A stretch of 64,000 nt of DNA from Micromonospora chokoriensis (GTDB taxonomy: Bacteria > Actinomycetota > Actinomycetes > Mycobacteriales > Micromonosporaceae): NCBI RefSeq assembly GCF_900091505.1, contig NZ_LT607409.1, positions 682,001-746,000 on the forward strand, written 5' to 3'. The stretch's first letter is position 1, and the number at the start of each line of letters is the position of its first letter. This document shows, piece after piece, positions 26,105-34,108 of this stretch. Position numbers and translations under genes: made by a program. The notes beneath the pieces were generated by a model. The model saw nothing but the letters and a program-made list of their open reading frames with translations. It was not told where the DNA came from and did no database searches.

Positions 26105-27048
26105 CGGGCACCGCCCGACGTCGTCACGCCGGCCGTCATCAGGTCCGACGCCACGTTCCAGAGTCGCTCGGCGTTTCCCGGGTCGACCGCGTACGCGGCC
26201 ACCCCGCTGTAGTCCGCCGGCCGCTCGGTGACGACCGCGGCCTCGGCACAGTCCTCGAAGTAGCGACCGCCGATGCCCTCGAGCAGCGGAGACGCGGCGA
26301 GCAGCACCGAGGTCGCCGCACCCTGCTGCGGGGTCTTCTGCCGCTCCTTCGGGGTACGCAGCCCACCGGTGTGCTTCTGCAGTCCGGTGGCGATGGCCCC
26401 GGGGTTCAGCGCGTTGGCGTAGATCCCCTCACCGGACCAGCGGCGCGTCACCTCGACGGCGAGCAACGCCTCGGCGCTCTTCGACTGCCCGTACGCGAGC
26501 AACGGGTCGTACGGGCGGAACGCGAAGTGCAGATCATCGAAGACCACCGGGGAGAACAGGTTGCCGCTGGAGCTGACCGACACGACCCGGGCGCCCCCGG
26601 CGGAGGCGAGCGCCTCGTGCAGGCCGACGGTCAACGCGAAGTGCCCCATGAAGTTGGTCGCGAACTGCATCTCCCAGCCCTCGGCGGTGCGCTCCAACTC
26701 CGGCAGCGCCATGATCCCGGCGTTGTTGACCAGGATGTGCAGCGGCTCGTCCCAGTCGGCGACGAACCGGCGTACCGAATCCTGATCGGCCAGGTCCAAC
26801 TCGCGGACGGTGACGCGGTCCGCGCCGATACCGGCCGCGATGTCGGCGGCGGCCTGTTCACCGGCGGCGACCCGGCGTACCCCGAGCACCACCTCGGCCC
26901 CGGCGGCGGCCAACGAGCGGGCGGTCTCCACGCCGATCCCGGCGGCCCCTCCGGTGATCAGGGCCCGCCGACCGGTCAGGTCGACCCCGGCGATCACCTC
27001 GTCGGCGGTCGAGGCGAAACCGAATGGGGTCACGATTCGCTCAGTCAT
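26101..27048 (-). CDS. Short-chain dehydrogenase/reductase
   Basis: 315 residues. Cofactor motif TGGAAGIGVETARSLAAAGAEVV (~33-55), NNAG at ~108 with the structural region VNNAGIMALPE, catalytic Ser region SVSSSGN and the Y-x3-K motif YGQSKSAEAL (~185) are all present. The longer length and the closing region with FEDCAEAAVV resemble the retinol-dehydrogenase/oxidoreductase-like SDR subgroup. It is the first gene of a two-gene operon with the HIBADH-like enzyme. Confidence 0.9.
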   Translation of the reverse strand: MTERIVTPFGFASTADEVIAGVDLTGRRALITGGAAGIGVETARSLAAAGAEVVLGVRRVAAGEQAAADIAAGIGADRVTVRELDLADQDSVRRFVADWDEPLHILVNNAGIMALPELERTAEGWEMQFATNFMGHFALTVGLHEALASAGGARVVSVSSSGNLFSPVVFDDLHFAFRPYDPLLAYGQSKSAEALLAVEVTRRWSGEGIYANALNPGAIATGLQKHTGGLRTPKERQKTPQQGAATSVLLAASPLLEGIGGRYFEDCAEAAVVTERPADYSGVAAYAVDPGNAERLWNVASDLMTAGVTTSGGAR

Positions 27049-27207
27049 CTCAGTCCCATCTTCCGATCACGCTTACGCCAACCACTGTCACCCAACCAGC
27101 GGGCGGTGTCCGGGTCCTGGTTTTCCTGGTAGTGGCAGGACCAGGATGAGCCGCCGAACATCAACCCGGGCTTGCCCCCCAGCGGACCTCGGCCGTACGT
27201 TTCATCG

Positions 27208-28026
27208 ATGATCCTCAACAAGGAGCCTCACCGAGACGTCAGCCACGGCGGTCTGCGGCCCGAGGATCTCGGTGGCATCGCGTACCTGCGAGGGCTATCC
27301 CGGCGGGGCTTCCTCACGAGCGCGGCGTTGGCGGCCTCCGGGGTGTCGGCCGCCTTCGGCCTGTTACCCGGCTCCGCGCAGGCTGCCGGCAGCTACCTGC
27401 GGCCGTGCGGAAATGTCCGGATCTCCAGCTCTTGGCAAGATCACCGGAACCGGACGCCTCCGTCGGGTGAGCCGGGCACCGACTATGCGGTCGGCACGGG
27501 CACTCCCGTCCAGGCGTCGGCGAACGGCACGATCCGGTACGTGAAGACCGACACCTCCACCGCGACCGGACGGGTGGTGGGGATGGCCCACGACGACGGC
27601 AACTACACCCGCCATCTGCACCTGTCCTCGATCACCGTCTCGACCGGTCAACGGGTGTCGCGGGGCCAGACGATCGCGTACTCCGGCGCCTCGGCGAACG
27701 GCAGCAACTCCGGTGTCGGACCGCACGTGCACACGAGCCTGTGGCTGAACACCGGCAGTCCGACGAACTTCGGCGCGACAGTGGATTTCGAGACCTACGT
27801 CGGAGACGTCACCAACCCGAACCCGCCCGACCAGGAGGTAGACGACGTGTTCATCGCGAACGTGAAGGGCAACTGGTATCTGGTGGTCCCCCAGGGCACC
27901 AGCAAGCCGCGAGCGGTGGTCCTCGGCGGCGACAGCAACGCCGCCGCCTCCGGCATCCCCGTCCTGAACTTCAGCTGGGACCCGTCGATCAACGCACTCC
28001 GGGCAGCGGTCGACGGCATCGGCTGA
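27208..28026 (+). CDS. Tat-exported M23-family peptidase
   Basis: 272 residues from ATG 27208. TACGTT at 27196-27201 lies six bases upstream with no ribosome binding site, so the mRNA may be leaderless. Residues ~26-57 are a Tat signal (SRRGFLTSAALAASGVSAAFG ... AQA). The M23 core follows, with GTDYAVGTGTPVQAS, HLHLSSITVSTGQRVSRGQTI and the Zn motif GPHVHTSLW. The first zinc site, usually H-x-G-x-D, reads E-P-G-T-D here (residues ~90-94), as in a subset of actinobacterial and phage proteins. The C-terminal ~60 residues (DDVFIANVKGNWYLVVPQG) are an added domain. Likely a secreted cell-wall hydrolase or binding protein. Confidence 0.8.
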   Translation: MILNKEPHRDVSHGGLRPEDLGGIAYLRGLSRRGFLTSAALAASGVSAAFGLLPGSAQAAGSYLRPCGNVRISSSWQDHRNRTPPSGEPGTDYAVGTGTPVQASANGTIRYVKTDTSTATGRVVGMAHDDGNYTRHLHLSSITVSTGQRVSRGQTIAYSGASANGSNSGVGPHVHTSLWLNTGSPTNFGATVDFETYVGDVTNPNPPDQEVDDVFIANVKGNWYLVVPQGTSKPRAVVLGGDSNAAASGIPVLNFSWDPSINALRAAVDGIG

Positions 28027-28178
28027 CCTGTTCGCCCCCGCGGTCGCACAGGTCCGGTCCCGGATCCGAAGCGGACGGCATCGACGGCCTCGTGCATGGC
28101 CCCCGAGGCGGTTGGATACGGCAGCGAGTCCGGCACGGAGAACTGTCCTCCGCGCCGGACCCGCTACACCGGTTGAGG

Positions 28179-29525
28179 TCAGGCGGTCACGCAGGTGGCC
28201 GTCGTACCCGGGCCGGTGCCGGTGCCCTGGAAGCCGAAGTTGGTCGACTGCCGGCCGAGGACGCGTCCGTTGTAGCTGACGTTGCGGAACTGGACGGATC
28301 CGCTGCTGCCGCTGGCCTGGGCATTCCAGGTGCCGGTGACCGCGGCGCCGCCGGGCAGCACGATGGTCACGGTCCAGCCGTTGATATCCGACTGCCCGGC
28401 CGTGACCGTCACGCTCGCGGTGAACCCGCCGGCCCACTGGTTGATCGCCACGTTCGCGTAGCAGCCGTCACCGGTCGGCGGGGTGCTCGGCGGGGTGGTG
28501 GGTGGGGTGGTCGGCGGGGTGGTGGGTGGCGTGGTCGTCGGCGGGTTGGGCGCGCCATTGGCCAGGCTGAAGGCCAGGTCGGGCTGGAACGAACCGGCCG
28601 TGTAGCGGCAGCCGTCCGCCTCACCCGGCGGCTTCACCCACAGGTACGCGTCGATGTTGGCGTCCCCGGTGTTCGTCGTCGGGTACTGCCCGATGCGTCG
28701 GTCGGTGTTGTCGTCGCCGCACCAGTCGCCGCTGGCACCGCCGTTGCGGCTGGTGTCGATGACCTGCCGCTTGCCCGAGAGGCCCATGCCGTTGAGGGAG
28801 GAGATGACCGCCCGGCCGAAGTTCGCCTCGCTGGAGGTGGAGTTGTAGTTCGACACGTTGCTGAAGAAGCCGTCGGCGTACTGCACGCCGGCCGCCCGCA
28901 GCCGGTTGGCCGTCTCACCCGCGCTGTTCCAGGTGGAGTGGCCGGCGTCGAGGTACACCTTGGCGTTGGGGTTGGCCGACTTGATGGTCCGGGTTGCCGT
29001 CGAGATCGCCTGGTTGCGCGCGGCGAGCTCGCTGCTGTTCAGGCACGTCAGCAGGGCGAGCGAGTCGGTCTCCAGGATGATCAGGACGGTCTGGTTGCCG
29101 AGCCCTCTGGCGAAGTTGGACACCCACGTCTGGTACTGGTTGAGGTCCGGTGCGCCACCCGCGCTGGCCCCGCCGCAGTCCCGGTTGGTGATCTCGTACA
29201 CCGCCAGCACCGGGATCTGCTGTGCCGCGTTGGCAGCACCGATGTGTTCGGAGACCTCGGCCTGCACGGTGGACGGGTTGAAGTTGGCGAACCAACGGGC
29301 CTGCGGCTGACTCGCGATCTTGTCGCGAATCACCCCGACACGTGAGTCGCCGGGGTTGGCGGCGACCCAGCGGACGACCGCCGAACTCGGGTCGCGGTAG
29401 AGCGATCCGGACACCGTGCCGGCGGACGCGCCGTTGACGGCGAAGCAGACGCCTGCGGCGACGGTGCCCACGATGGCCGCGACACTGACGGCCGATCTGC
29501 CGCGGAGCGGGGAGAGGATAGCCAC
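28179..29525 (-). CDS. Secreted GH6 cellulase (endoglucanase/cellobiohydrolase) with CBM2
   Basis: 448 residues from GTG 29525, which has AGGAGG nine bases upstream. A Sec signal ends near residue 35 (GVCFAVNGASAG). The GH6 catalytic domain spans ~40-335 with LAVYEITNRDCGG, the acid-bearing LIILETDSLALL, YLDAGHSTW, RQVIDTSRNGGAS and AYLWVKPPGEADGC. A Pro/Thr linker (~340-362) leads to a family 2 cellulose-binding module (GCYANVAINQWAGGFTASVTV ... ending TATCV), with the paired cysteines and surface tryptophans of CBM2. It hydrolyses beta-1,4-glucan outside the cell. A CebR-type operator lies 41 bp upstream of the start. Confidence 0.93.
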   Translation of the reverse strand: MAILSPLRGRSAVSVAAIVGTVAAGVCFAVNGASAGTVSGSLYRDPSSAVVRWVAANPGDSRVGVIRDKIASQPQARWFANFNPSTVQAEVSEHIGAANAAQQIPVLAVYEITNRDCGGASAGGAPDLNQYQTWVSNFARGLGNQTVLIILETDSLALLTCLNSSELAARNQAISTATRTIKSANPNAKVYLDAGHSTWNSAGETANRLRAAGVQYADGFFSNVSNYNSTSSEANFGRAVISSLNGMGLSGKRQVIDTSRNGGASGDWCGDDNTDRRIGQYPTTNTGDANIDAYLWVKPPGEADGCRYTAGSFQPDLAFSLANGAPNPPTTTPPTTPPTTPPTTPPSTPPTGDGCYANVAINQWAGGFTASVTVTAGQSDINGWTVTIVLPGGAAVTGTWNAQASGSSGSVQFRNVSYNGRVLGRQSTNFGFQGTGTGPGTTATCVTA

Positions 29526-29565
29526 GACGTGTTTCCTCCTGATCACATTGACGTTTCCAAGTTTG

Positions 29566-29579
29566 TGGGAGCGTTCCCA
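29566..29579. promoter_or_regulatory. CebR-type operator (TGGGAGCGTTCCCA)
   Basis: TGGGAGCGTTCCCA differs by one base from the palindromic TGGGAGCGCTCCCA bound by the LacI-family cellobiose repressor CebR/CelR in Streptomyces and Thermobifida. It sits upstream of the GH6 cellulase on the side where its promoter must lie. No CebR gene is in the window. Confidence 0.8.
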
Positions 29580-29689
29580 TGGACGGTAGCGGAGGCGTGA
29601 GCCGCTGCCAAGGTGTGCAGACCTGTCGATGCGACGGTGGCCCGTCACAGGTTCGTGGCTGGCGTACCCGCGTCGTTTCCGCACCTGTG

Positions 29690-29717
29690 GGGCCCGGAGC
29701 CGCGCGGCTCCGGGCCC
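29690..29717 (-). terminator. Strong hairpin terminator after the CE1 esterase gene
   Basis: A perfect 12-bp stem, GGGCCCGGAGCC / GGCTCCGGGCCC, with a GCGC loop, begins 17 bp past the esterase stop. It also separates that gene from the cellulase operator. Confidence 0.75.
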
Positions 29718-29733
29718 TCCTTCGCGCCCTCGG

Positions 29734-31008
29734 TCAGGAGCTGGCGCAGGTGACGTTGCTGGGTGCGGTGGCGCCGTTGCCGGTGGCGGTGAACCCGAAG
29801 GTCGTTGACGCGTTCGGACCCACTGCGCCGTTGTAGGGGGCGTTCCGGACGGTGACGCTGCCCGAGGTGCCCGTGTTGACACCGCTCCACAGGCTGCTGA
29901 TGGCCTGTCCGCCGGCCAAAGTCAGGCCCACAGTCCAGCCGTTCAGGGCCGCCGTGGAGTTGTTGGCCACCGTCACCTCAGCCTGGAAGCCGCCGGGCCA
30001 GGTGTTCAGCGTCCGGTAGGTGGCGGTGCAGGTCCCCGGCTCACCGGTGGGCGGCGGAGTGGTCGGCGGCGGGTCGGTGGGCGGCGTCGTCGTCGGCGGG
30101 GTGGTCGACGCGAACTGGCTGAAGAACCTCCAGATCTCGCCCGAGGTCCACGTCCGGGAGTCGTTGGGGCTGCCCGACCCGTCGACCGGGCTGGGTGTGT
30201 GGTCGCCGTCGAACGCGGCCCACTGCACCGGGTACCCGGCTCGGCAGCCGGAGTAGGCGGTGGTGATGTGGGAGAGGCTGCCCCGGCTCGGCTCGCGCGG
30301 GCTCTGCGCGGTGCAGCCGTTGTTCCGCACGAACGTGTCGCGCAGTTGCCGACCCTGCGAGATGTTCAGCACGCTGTCGAAGGTGCCGTGGATGCCGAAG
30401 TAGGCGACCGGTTGCGTTCCGCCGTTACAGCCGCTGAGGTTGGCGCCGGAGATGACGGTGACCGCGCGGATGACAGTGGGCCGGGCACACGCCACCGCGT
30501 AGCTCATCGCGCCGCCGTAGCTCCAGCCCAGAGCGAAGCGCTGGGTCGTGTCGACGCAGAGGTCGTTCTCGACCTGCCGGGAGATGTCGTCGAAGAGGGT
30601 CAGGTCCCGGCCGTTGGTGTTGGCCCAGCCGGCGTTGAGACCCTGCGGAGCGACGAAGATCGCGCTGTTGTTCGACAGCGGCTGCAACCCGTAGTAGCCG
30701 GCCGACGTGACGTTGTTCGCCGAGCCGTTCAACCAGTGGAAGCCGAAGATCAGTCGGTAGGGGCGGTTCCTGTCGTACCCGTCCGGAATCCGCAGGTTGT
30801 AGGTACGGCTCTGCCCGCTGCTCTGGATCGTGCGCGTGCCGCTGGTCAGCGTGGGGGCCTTGCCGCAACCGGCGGTCGCCGCGAGTGTGCCGTACGTCGA
30901 GGCCACCGCGGCCCCGCCGAGGCCACCACTGAGCGCTCCGCCGGTGGTGACCGCGAGGAGAAGCGCCGCGGCCGCGATGGATGGGAAGAGGTGCCTCCGT
31001 TTGAGCAT
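29734..31008 (-). CDS. Secreted CE1-type esterase (feruloyl/acetylxylan esterase-like) with CBM2
   Basis: 424 residues from ATG 31008, with AGGAGCC upstream. A signal peptide covers about residues 1-36. The alpha/beta-hydrolase domain has YNLRIPDGYDRNRPYRLIFGFHWLNG, the nucleophile elbow GWSYGGAMSYA (Ser near 155) and a His-containing AFDGDHTPSPVDG followed by WTSGEIWRFFSQF, as in CE1/PHB-depolymerase-like esterases. A Pro/Thr linker (~312-330) joins a CBM2 (TATYRTLNTWPGGFQAEVTV). It probably deacylates hemicellulose and works with the neighbouring cellulase. The exact acyl specificity cannot be read. Confidence 0.88.
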   Translation of the reverse strand: MLKRRHLFPSIAAAALLLAVTTGGALSGGLGGAAVASTYGTLAATAGCGKAPTLTSGTRTIQSSGQSRTYNLRIPDGYDRNRPYRLIFGFHWLNGSANNVTSAGYYGLQPLSNNSAIFVAPQGLNAGWANTNGRDLTLFDDISRQVENDLCVDTTQRFALGWSYGGAMSYAVACARPTVIRAVTVISGANLSGCNGGTQPVAYFGIHGTFDSVLNISQGRQLRDTFVRNNGCTAQSPREPSRGSLSHITTAYSGCRAGYPVQWAAFDGDHTPSPVDGSGSPNDSRTWTSGEIWRFFSQFASTTPPTTTPPTDPPPTTPPPTGEPGTCTATYRTLNTWPGGFQAEVTVANNSTAALNGWTVGLTLAGGQAISSLWSGVNTGTSGSVTVRNAPYNGAVGPNASTTFGFTATGNGATAPSNVTCASS

Positions 31009-31367
31009 TGCTTGGCTCCTTGCCGGTGGGCGTCTGGTGCTCGTGACTCGGCAGCGGCACAGCGTGCGCGCGTCCGCCATCCGTCGACGCCGGAGGGTCG
31101 CCCGTGGTGGGGCTTCGGAGCTGGGCGTGCGACCGGGCGGAATCGTCCGGCGATCAACCGCGGTCGCCTGACGTCGACGGGGCCCGGACTGGTCACCGAC
31201 CGGAAGAGGTGTGGGAGAGACGTGCCCTCGGCCTGTCTCCGCCGGCTGTCGAGGTGACCGGGAGCGTGCCCTTCACTCCCGCGTGAAAGATAGCATGTTA
31301 TCGATAAAGGCGAGACGGGCCGGGCCCGTGGAACGGGCTGCGGCAGGGGCGGGACGCCGGTGCGGGG
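31009..31367. promoter_or_regulatory. Intergenic region with a TTATCGATAA palindrome
   Basis: Upstream region of the CE1 esterase and downstream region of the siderophore operon. It holds a perfect 10-bp palindrome TTATCGATAA at 31298-31307 and a GGGAGCGTGCCC sequence near 31260 that loosely resembles half of a CebR box. No gene is seen. LacI-family repressors of polysaccharide genes often bind such palindromes, so one of these may control the esterase. Confidence 0.4.
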
Positions 31368-32513
31368 TCACGAGCCGCGCGGACCGGCCACCCATTCCGC
31401 GGCCACCTCCTGCGGGTCGCCCGTCCGGAACAGCGGCGGCTCGTGCAGCAGGAAGTCGCGGTGGCTGATGTTCCAGGCGTACGCCCCGGCCATCGCGAAC
31501 ACCAGCACGTCGCCCACGCCGATCGACCCGGCGGTGGCCGAGAAGGACAGCACGTCCTTCGGGGTGCAGAGCTGCCCGACGACGGTGACCGGCCCGCCGT
31601 CGGTACGCGGGCCGTCGACGTCGTGTCGCCGGTGCACGGTGAACGGCTGCGCGTGGCCCTTCGCCGCCGGTGTACGCAGGTGGTGGGTCCCGCCGGCCAC
31701 CACCACGAACCATTCGCCGTAGGAGCGCTTCACGTCGACGACCTCGGTGAGGTACGCCCCGCAGTAGGCGGTCACCGACCGACCCGGCTCGATGCGCAGC
31801 CGCACGCCCGGGTACGCGTCGAGGACGTCCGCCAGGGCCCGGCCGTAGCCCACCCAGTCGAATCGGGCTCCCGGGTCGGCGTAGTCGACGGCCATGCCCC
31901 CGCCGACGTCGACCTCGGTGGCACCGACCTCGGTGACCGCCCACTCGACCACGGCGGCGGCGACCGTGCCGGCGAGCGAGGCGTCCAACCCGCTGGCCAG
32001 GTGGGCGTGGATTCCGCGTACGTCGATGCCGGCGGGCGGGCGACGGGCGCAGTCGATCGCGTCGGCCGGGTCCATGCCGAACGGGCTGGGTCCCCCGCCC
32101 ATGACCAGACTCGCGCCCGGGGCGTCGACCGGCAGGTTCACGCGCAGCAACACCTGGGCCGAGGTGCCCGAGGCGGTGGCCAACGCGCCGAGTCGTCGAA
32201 GCTCGGCGGGTGACTCGACGTGGATGCGGCGCACGTCGGCGGCGAGAGCCGCAGCGAGGTCCGCGTCGGTCTTTCCCGGTCCGGCGTACGCGGCGGGGGC
32301 CCGGTCCGGTGACAGCTCGGCGAGCCTGCGCAGCTCGCCACGGCTCGCGGCCTCGAATCCGTCGACGATCGGGGCGAGGGTACGCAGCACGCCCGGATCC
32401 GGGTTGGCCTTGACCGCGTACAGCAACTCCACCTGCCGGGGCAGCGCCGCCCGGATGGCGCTGACCTGGGCGGCCAGCGCGTCGAGGTCGTGGACGTAGA
32501 CGGGTCGGGTCAT
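31368..32513 (-). CDS. PLP-dependent decarboxylase (DAP/Orn decarboxylase fold, SbnH-like)
   Basis: 381 residues of the fold-III Orn/DAP/Arg decarboxylase family: PLP lysine in LLYAVKANPDPGVL (K~34), HAHLASGLD, glycine-rich VDVGGGMAVDY, phosphate-site RIEPGRSVTAYCG and catalytic Cys in QLCTPKDVL. In NIS-siderophore clusters such enzymes decarboxylate an amino acid or a citryl-amino acid intermediate (SbnH of staphyloferrin B; DesA-like enzymes make cadaverine but belong to another fold). It overlaps the upstream synthetase by ATGA and is the last gene of the operon. Confidence 0.88.
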   Translation of the reverse strand: MTRPVYVHDLDALAAQVSAIRAALPRQVELLYAVKANPDPGVLRTLAPIVDGFEAASRGELRRLAELSPDRAPAAYAGPGKTDADLAAALAADVRRIHVESPAELRRLGALATASGTSAQVLLRVNLPVDAPGASLVMGGGPSPFGMDPADAIDCARRPPAGIDVRGIHAHLASGLDASLAGTVAAAVVEWAVTEVGATEVDVGGGMAVDYADPGARFDWVGYGRALADVLDAYPGVRLRIEPGRSVTAYCGAYLTEVVDVKRSYGEWFVVVAGGTHHLRTPAAKGHAQPFTVHRRHDVDGPRTDGGPVTVVGQLCTPKDVLSFSATAGSIGVGDVLVFAMAGAYAWNISHRDFLLHEPPLFRTGDPQEVAAEWVAGPRGS

Positions 32514-34108
32514 CGTGGCCCACCCATCGGGTTCGGCACCGCCACGAAGGGCGCCGCCCGGTCCGCGTCACGCCGCCACCGGACCAGGAGGTTCGCCTTG
32601 GCGGGCAACGCCTCCCCGTTGAGCAGCGCGCGCAGCTCGGGCGGATCGTCGAGGTCGGTCGCGACCGCGTCGAGGACGCGCCGTAGCTCCTGCCACAGCC
32701 TCCGTTCGATCCCGGGTCGGGCGTCGGCCAGGGCACCGCAGATGCCACCGAGGTGGTTCACGAACAGGCAGTAGACGATCCGGCGACGGGCGTCCCGGGA
32801 CCCGTACCGGACCTGCGGGGGGACACCGTCGGGCCAGCCGACCAGCCGGTCGGCGTCGAGCTTCACCCCCTCCAGGTCACGCAGCAGCATGCGGACCGGG
32901 CGGTGGTCACGGTCGAGCACGACTACCACGTTCTGCAGGTGCGCCTCGTGCACGACGCCGTGGCGGAGCCAGCACCGCAGCACGGCCGGCACCAGCAACC
33001 CGATGTACGCGCGCCACCAGTGCACCGGGTCCGGCGTCACCAGCGGTGTGGCGGCCAACGCCGCCGCCAGCATCGGGGTGTCCCCGGGACGCAGGTGCGG
33101 GCGCAGGCCGGTGCGCACTATCGTCCCGTACGCCTCGTCCGGGCCGGGAACGTCGACGGTGCGGTAGGCGGGTTCGGTGAGCAGCCCGACGCCGGCCGGC
33201 ATCGGCACCCCTGCCAGCAGGTCGGTCAGCGCCACCGCCCCGGTGAGCTCGTAGCGGGCGTTCTTGCGCAGGCAGTTGGTGATCCGGACGTGCAGGCTGG
33301 TCTTGACGAACAGGTCGGCCGTCGGGGCGTACAGGGTGCGGACACTCGCCGTCGGTCGCACCGGCGTGCCGGCCTCACCCAGGTCGCGCAGGCGCGGGTG
33401 CGTCGGCGGGAGCAGGGACAGCTGCCACGGATGCACCGGCAGGACGCGGTGCCCCGCCGGGGGTCGGGGCGGGTCGAGGGCGGCCACGAGCGCGTCGAAC
33501 GGGCCGGCGCCGACGACCAGATCGTCAGGTACGGCGAGCCAGCGCAGCCGGAACGACGTGCGCAACTCCGGCGCGTACGCCCGCCAGCGGTCGGGGTCGC
33601 CGCTGCGCCACTTCGGGGTGGGGTGGTGCGGGTGACCGAAGACCAGTGACTGTTCGGAGTCGACGTACGCGTCGATGGCGGGCTCGCCGGTGGGGTCCGG
33701 GTTCTGCGCCGGCCGGTCCGCCAGCAGCCGGGCGACGGTGTCCCGGCTGGCCTGGACCTGCTCGACGAACTCGTCGTTGACCAGGCCGGTACGGGTGGTG
33801 AGCTCGGCCGCGACCAGGCGGGCCAACCCGTCGGCGTCGAGGTCCGCCCACCGGCCGCTGTCGGTCGTCCGTTGCACCGGGCCGACGTAGCGGTGTGCCC
33901 CGAGCGGCGAGTTCCGCGCGACCTCGCAGCGCACCGTGACGTCGAGGTTCGGCAGCAGGAGCTGTGCGGCGCCGTCGACCACCCTCGGGGTGCCGTCCGG
34001 CGGGGCCAGCTCACGGATCAGGCAGCCGAAGACGGCGTGCGCGGCGGCCAGGTCGGCGACCCGACCGGTGTCGGTGGCCGGCCGGGAGCGCAGCTGGGCG
34101 CCCGTCAT
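32510..34108 (-). CDS. IucA/IucC-family NIS siderophore synthetase (1)
   Basis: 532 residues. Family signatures include HPWQLSLLPPTHPRL (~223), SVRTLYAPTADLFVKTSLHVRITNCLRKNARYELTGAV (~255-292), HGVVHEAHLQNVVVVLDRDHRPVRMLLRDLEGVKLD (~384-420) and a C-terminal FerA-like FhuF-type region LVNHLGGICGAL / LLNGEALPAKANLLVRW. These enzymes adenylate a carboxylate of citrate or a related polycarboxylate and couple it to an amine or alcohol. It overlaps both neighbours by ATGA. Which of types A-C it is cannot be settled by eye. Confidence 0.92.
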   Translation of the reverse strand: MTGAQLRSRPATDTGRVADLAAAHAVFGCLIRELAPPDGTPRVVDGAAQLLLPNLDVTVRCEVARNSPLGAHRYVGPVQRTTDSGRWADLDADGLARLVAAELTTRTGLVNDEFVEQVQASRDTVARLLADRPAQNPDPTGEPAIDAYVDSEQSLVFGHPHHPTPKWRSGDPDRWRAYAPELRTSFRLRWLAVPDDLVVGAGPFDALVAALDPPRPPAGHRVLPVHPWQLSLLPPTHPRLRDLGEAGTPVRPTASVRTLYAPTADLFVKTSLHVRITNCLRKNARYELTGAVALTDLLAGVPMPAGVGLLTEPAYRTVDVPGPDEAYGTIVRTGLRPHLRPGDTPMLAAALAATPLVTPDPVHWWRAYIGLLVPAVLRCWLRHGVVHEAHLQNVVVVLDRDHRPVRMLLRDLEGVKLDADRLVGWPDGVPPQVRYGSRDARRRIVYCLFVNHLGGICGALADARPGIERRLWQELRRVLDAVATDLDDPPELRALLNGEALPAKANLLVRWRRDADRAAPFVAVPNPMGGPR

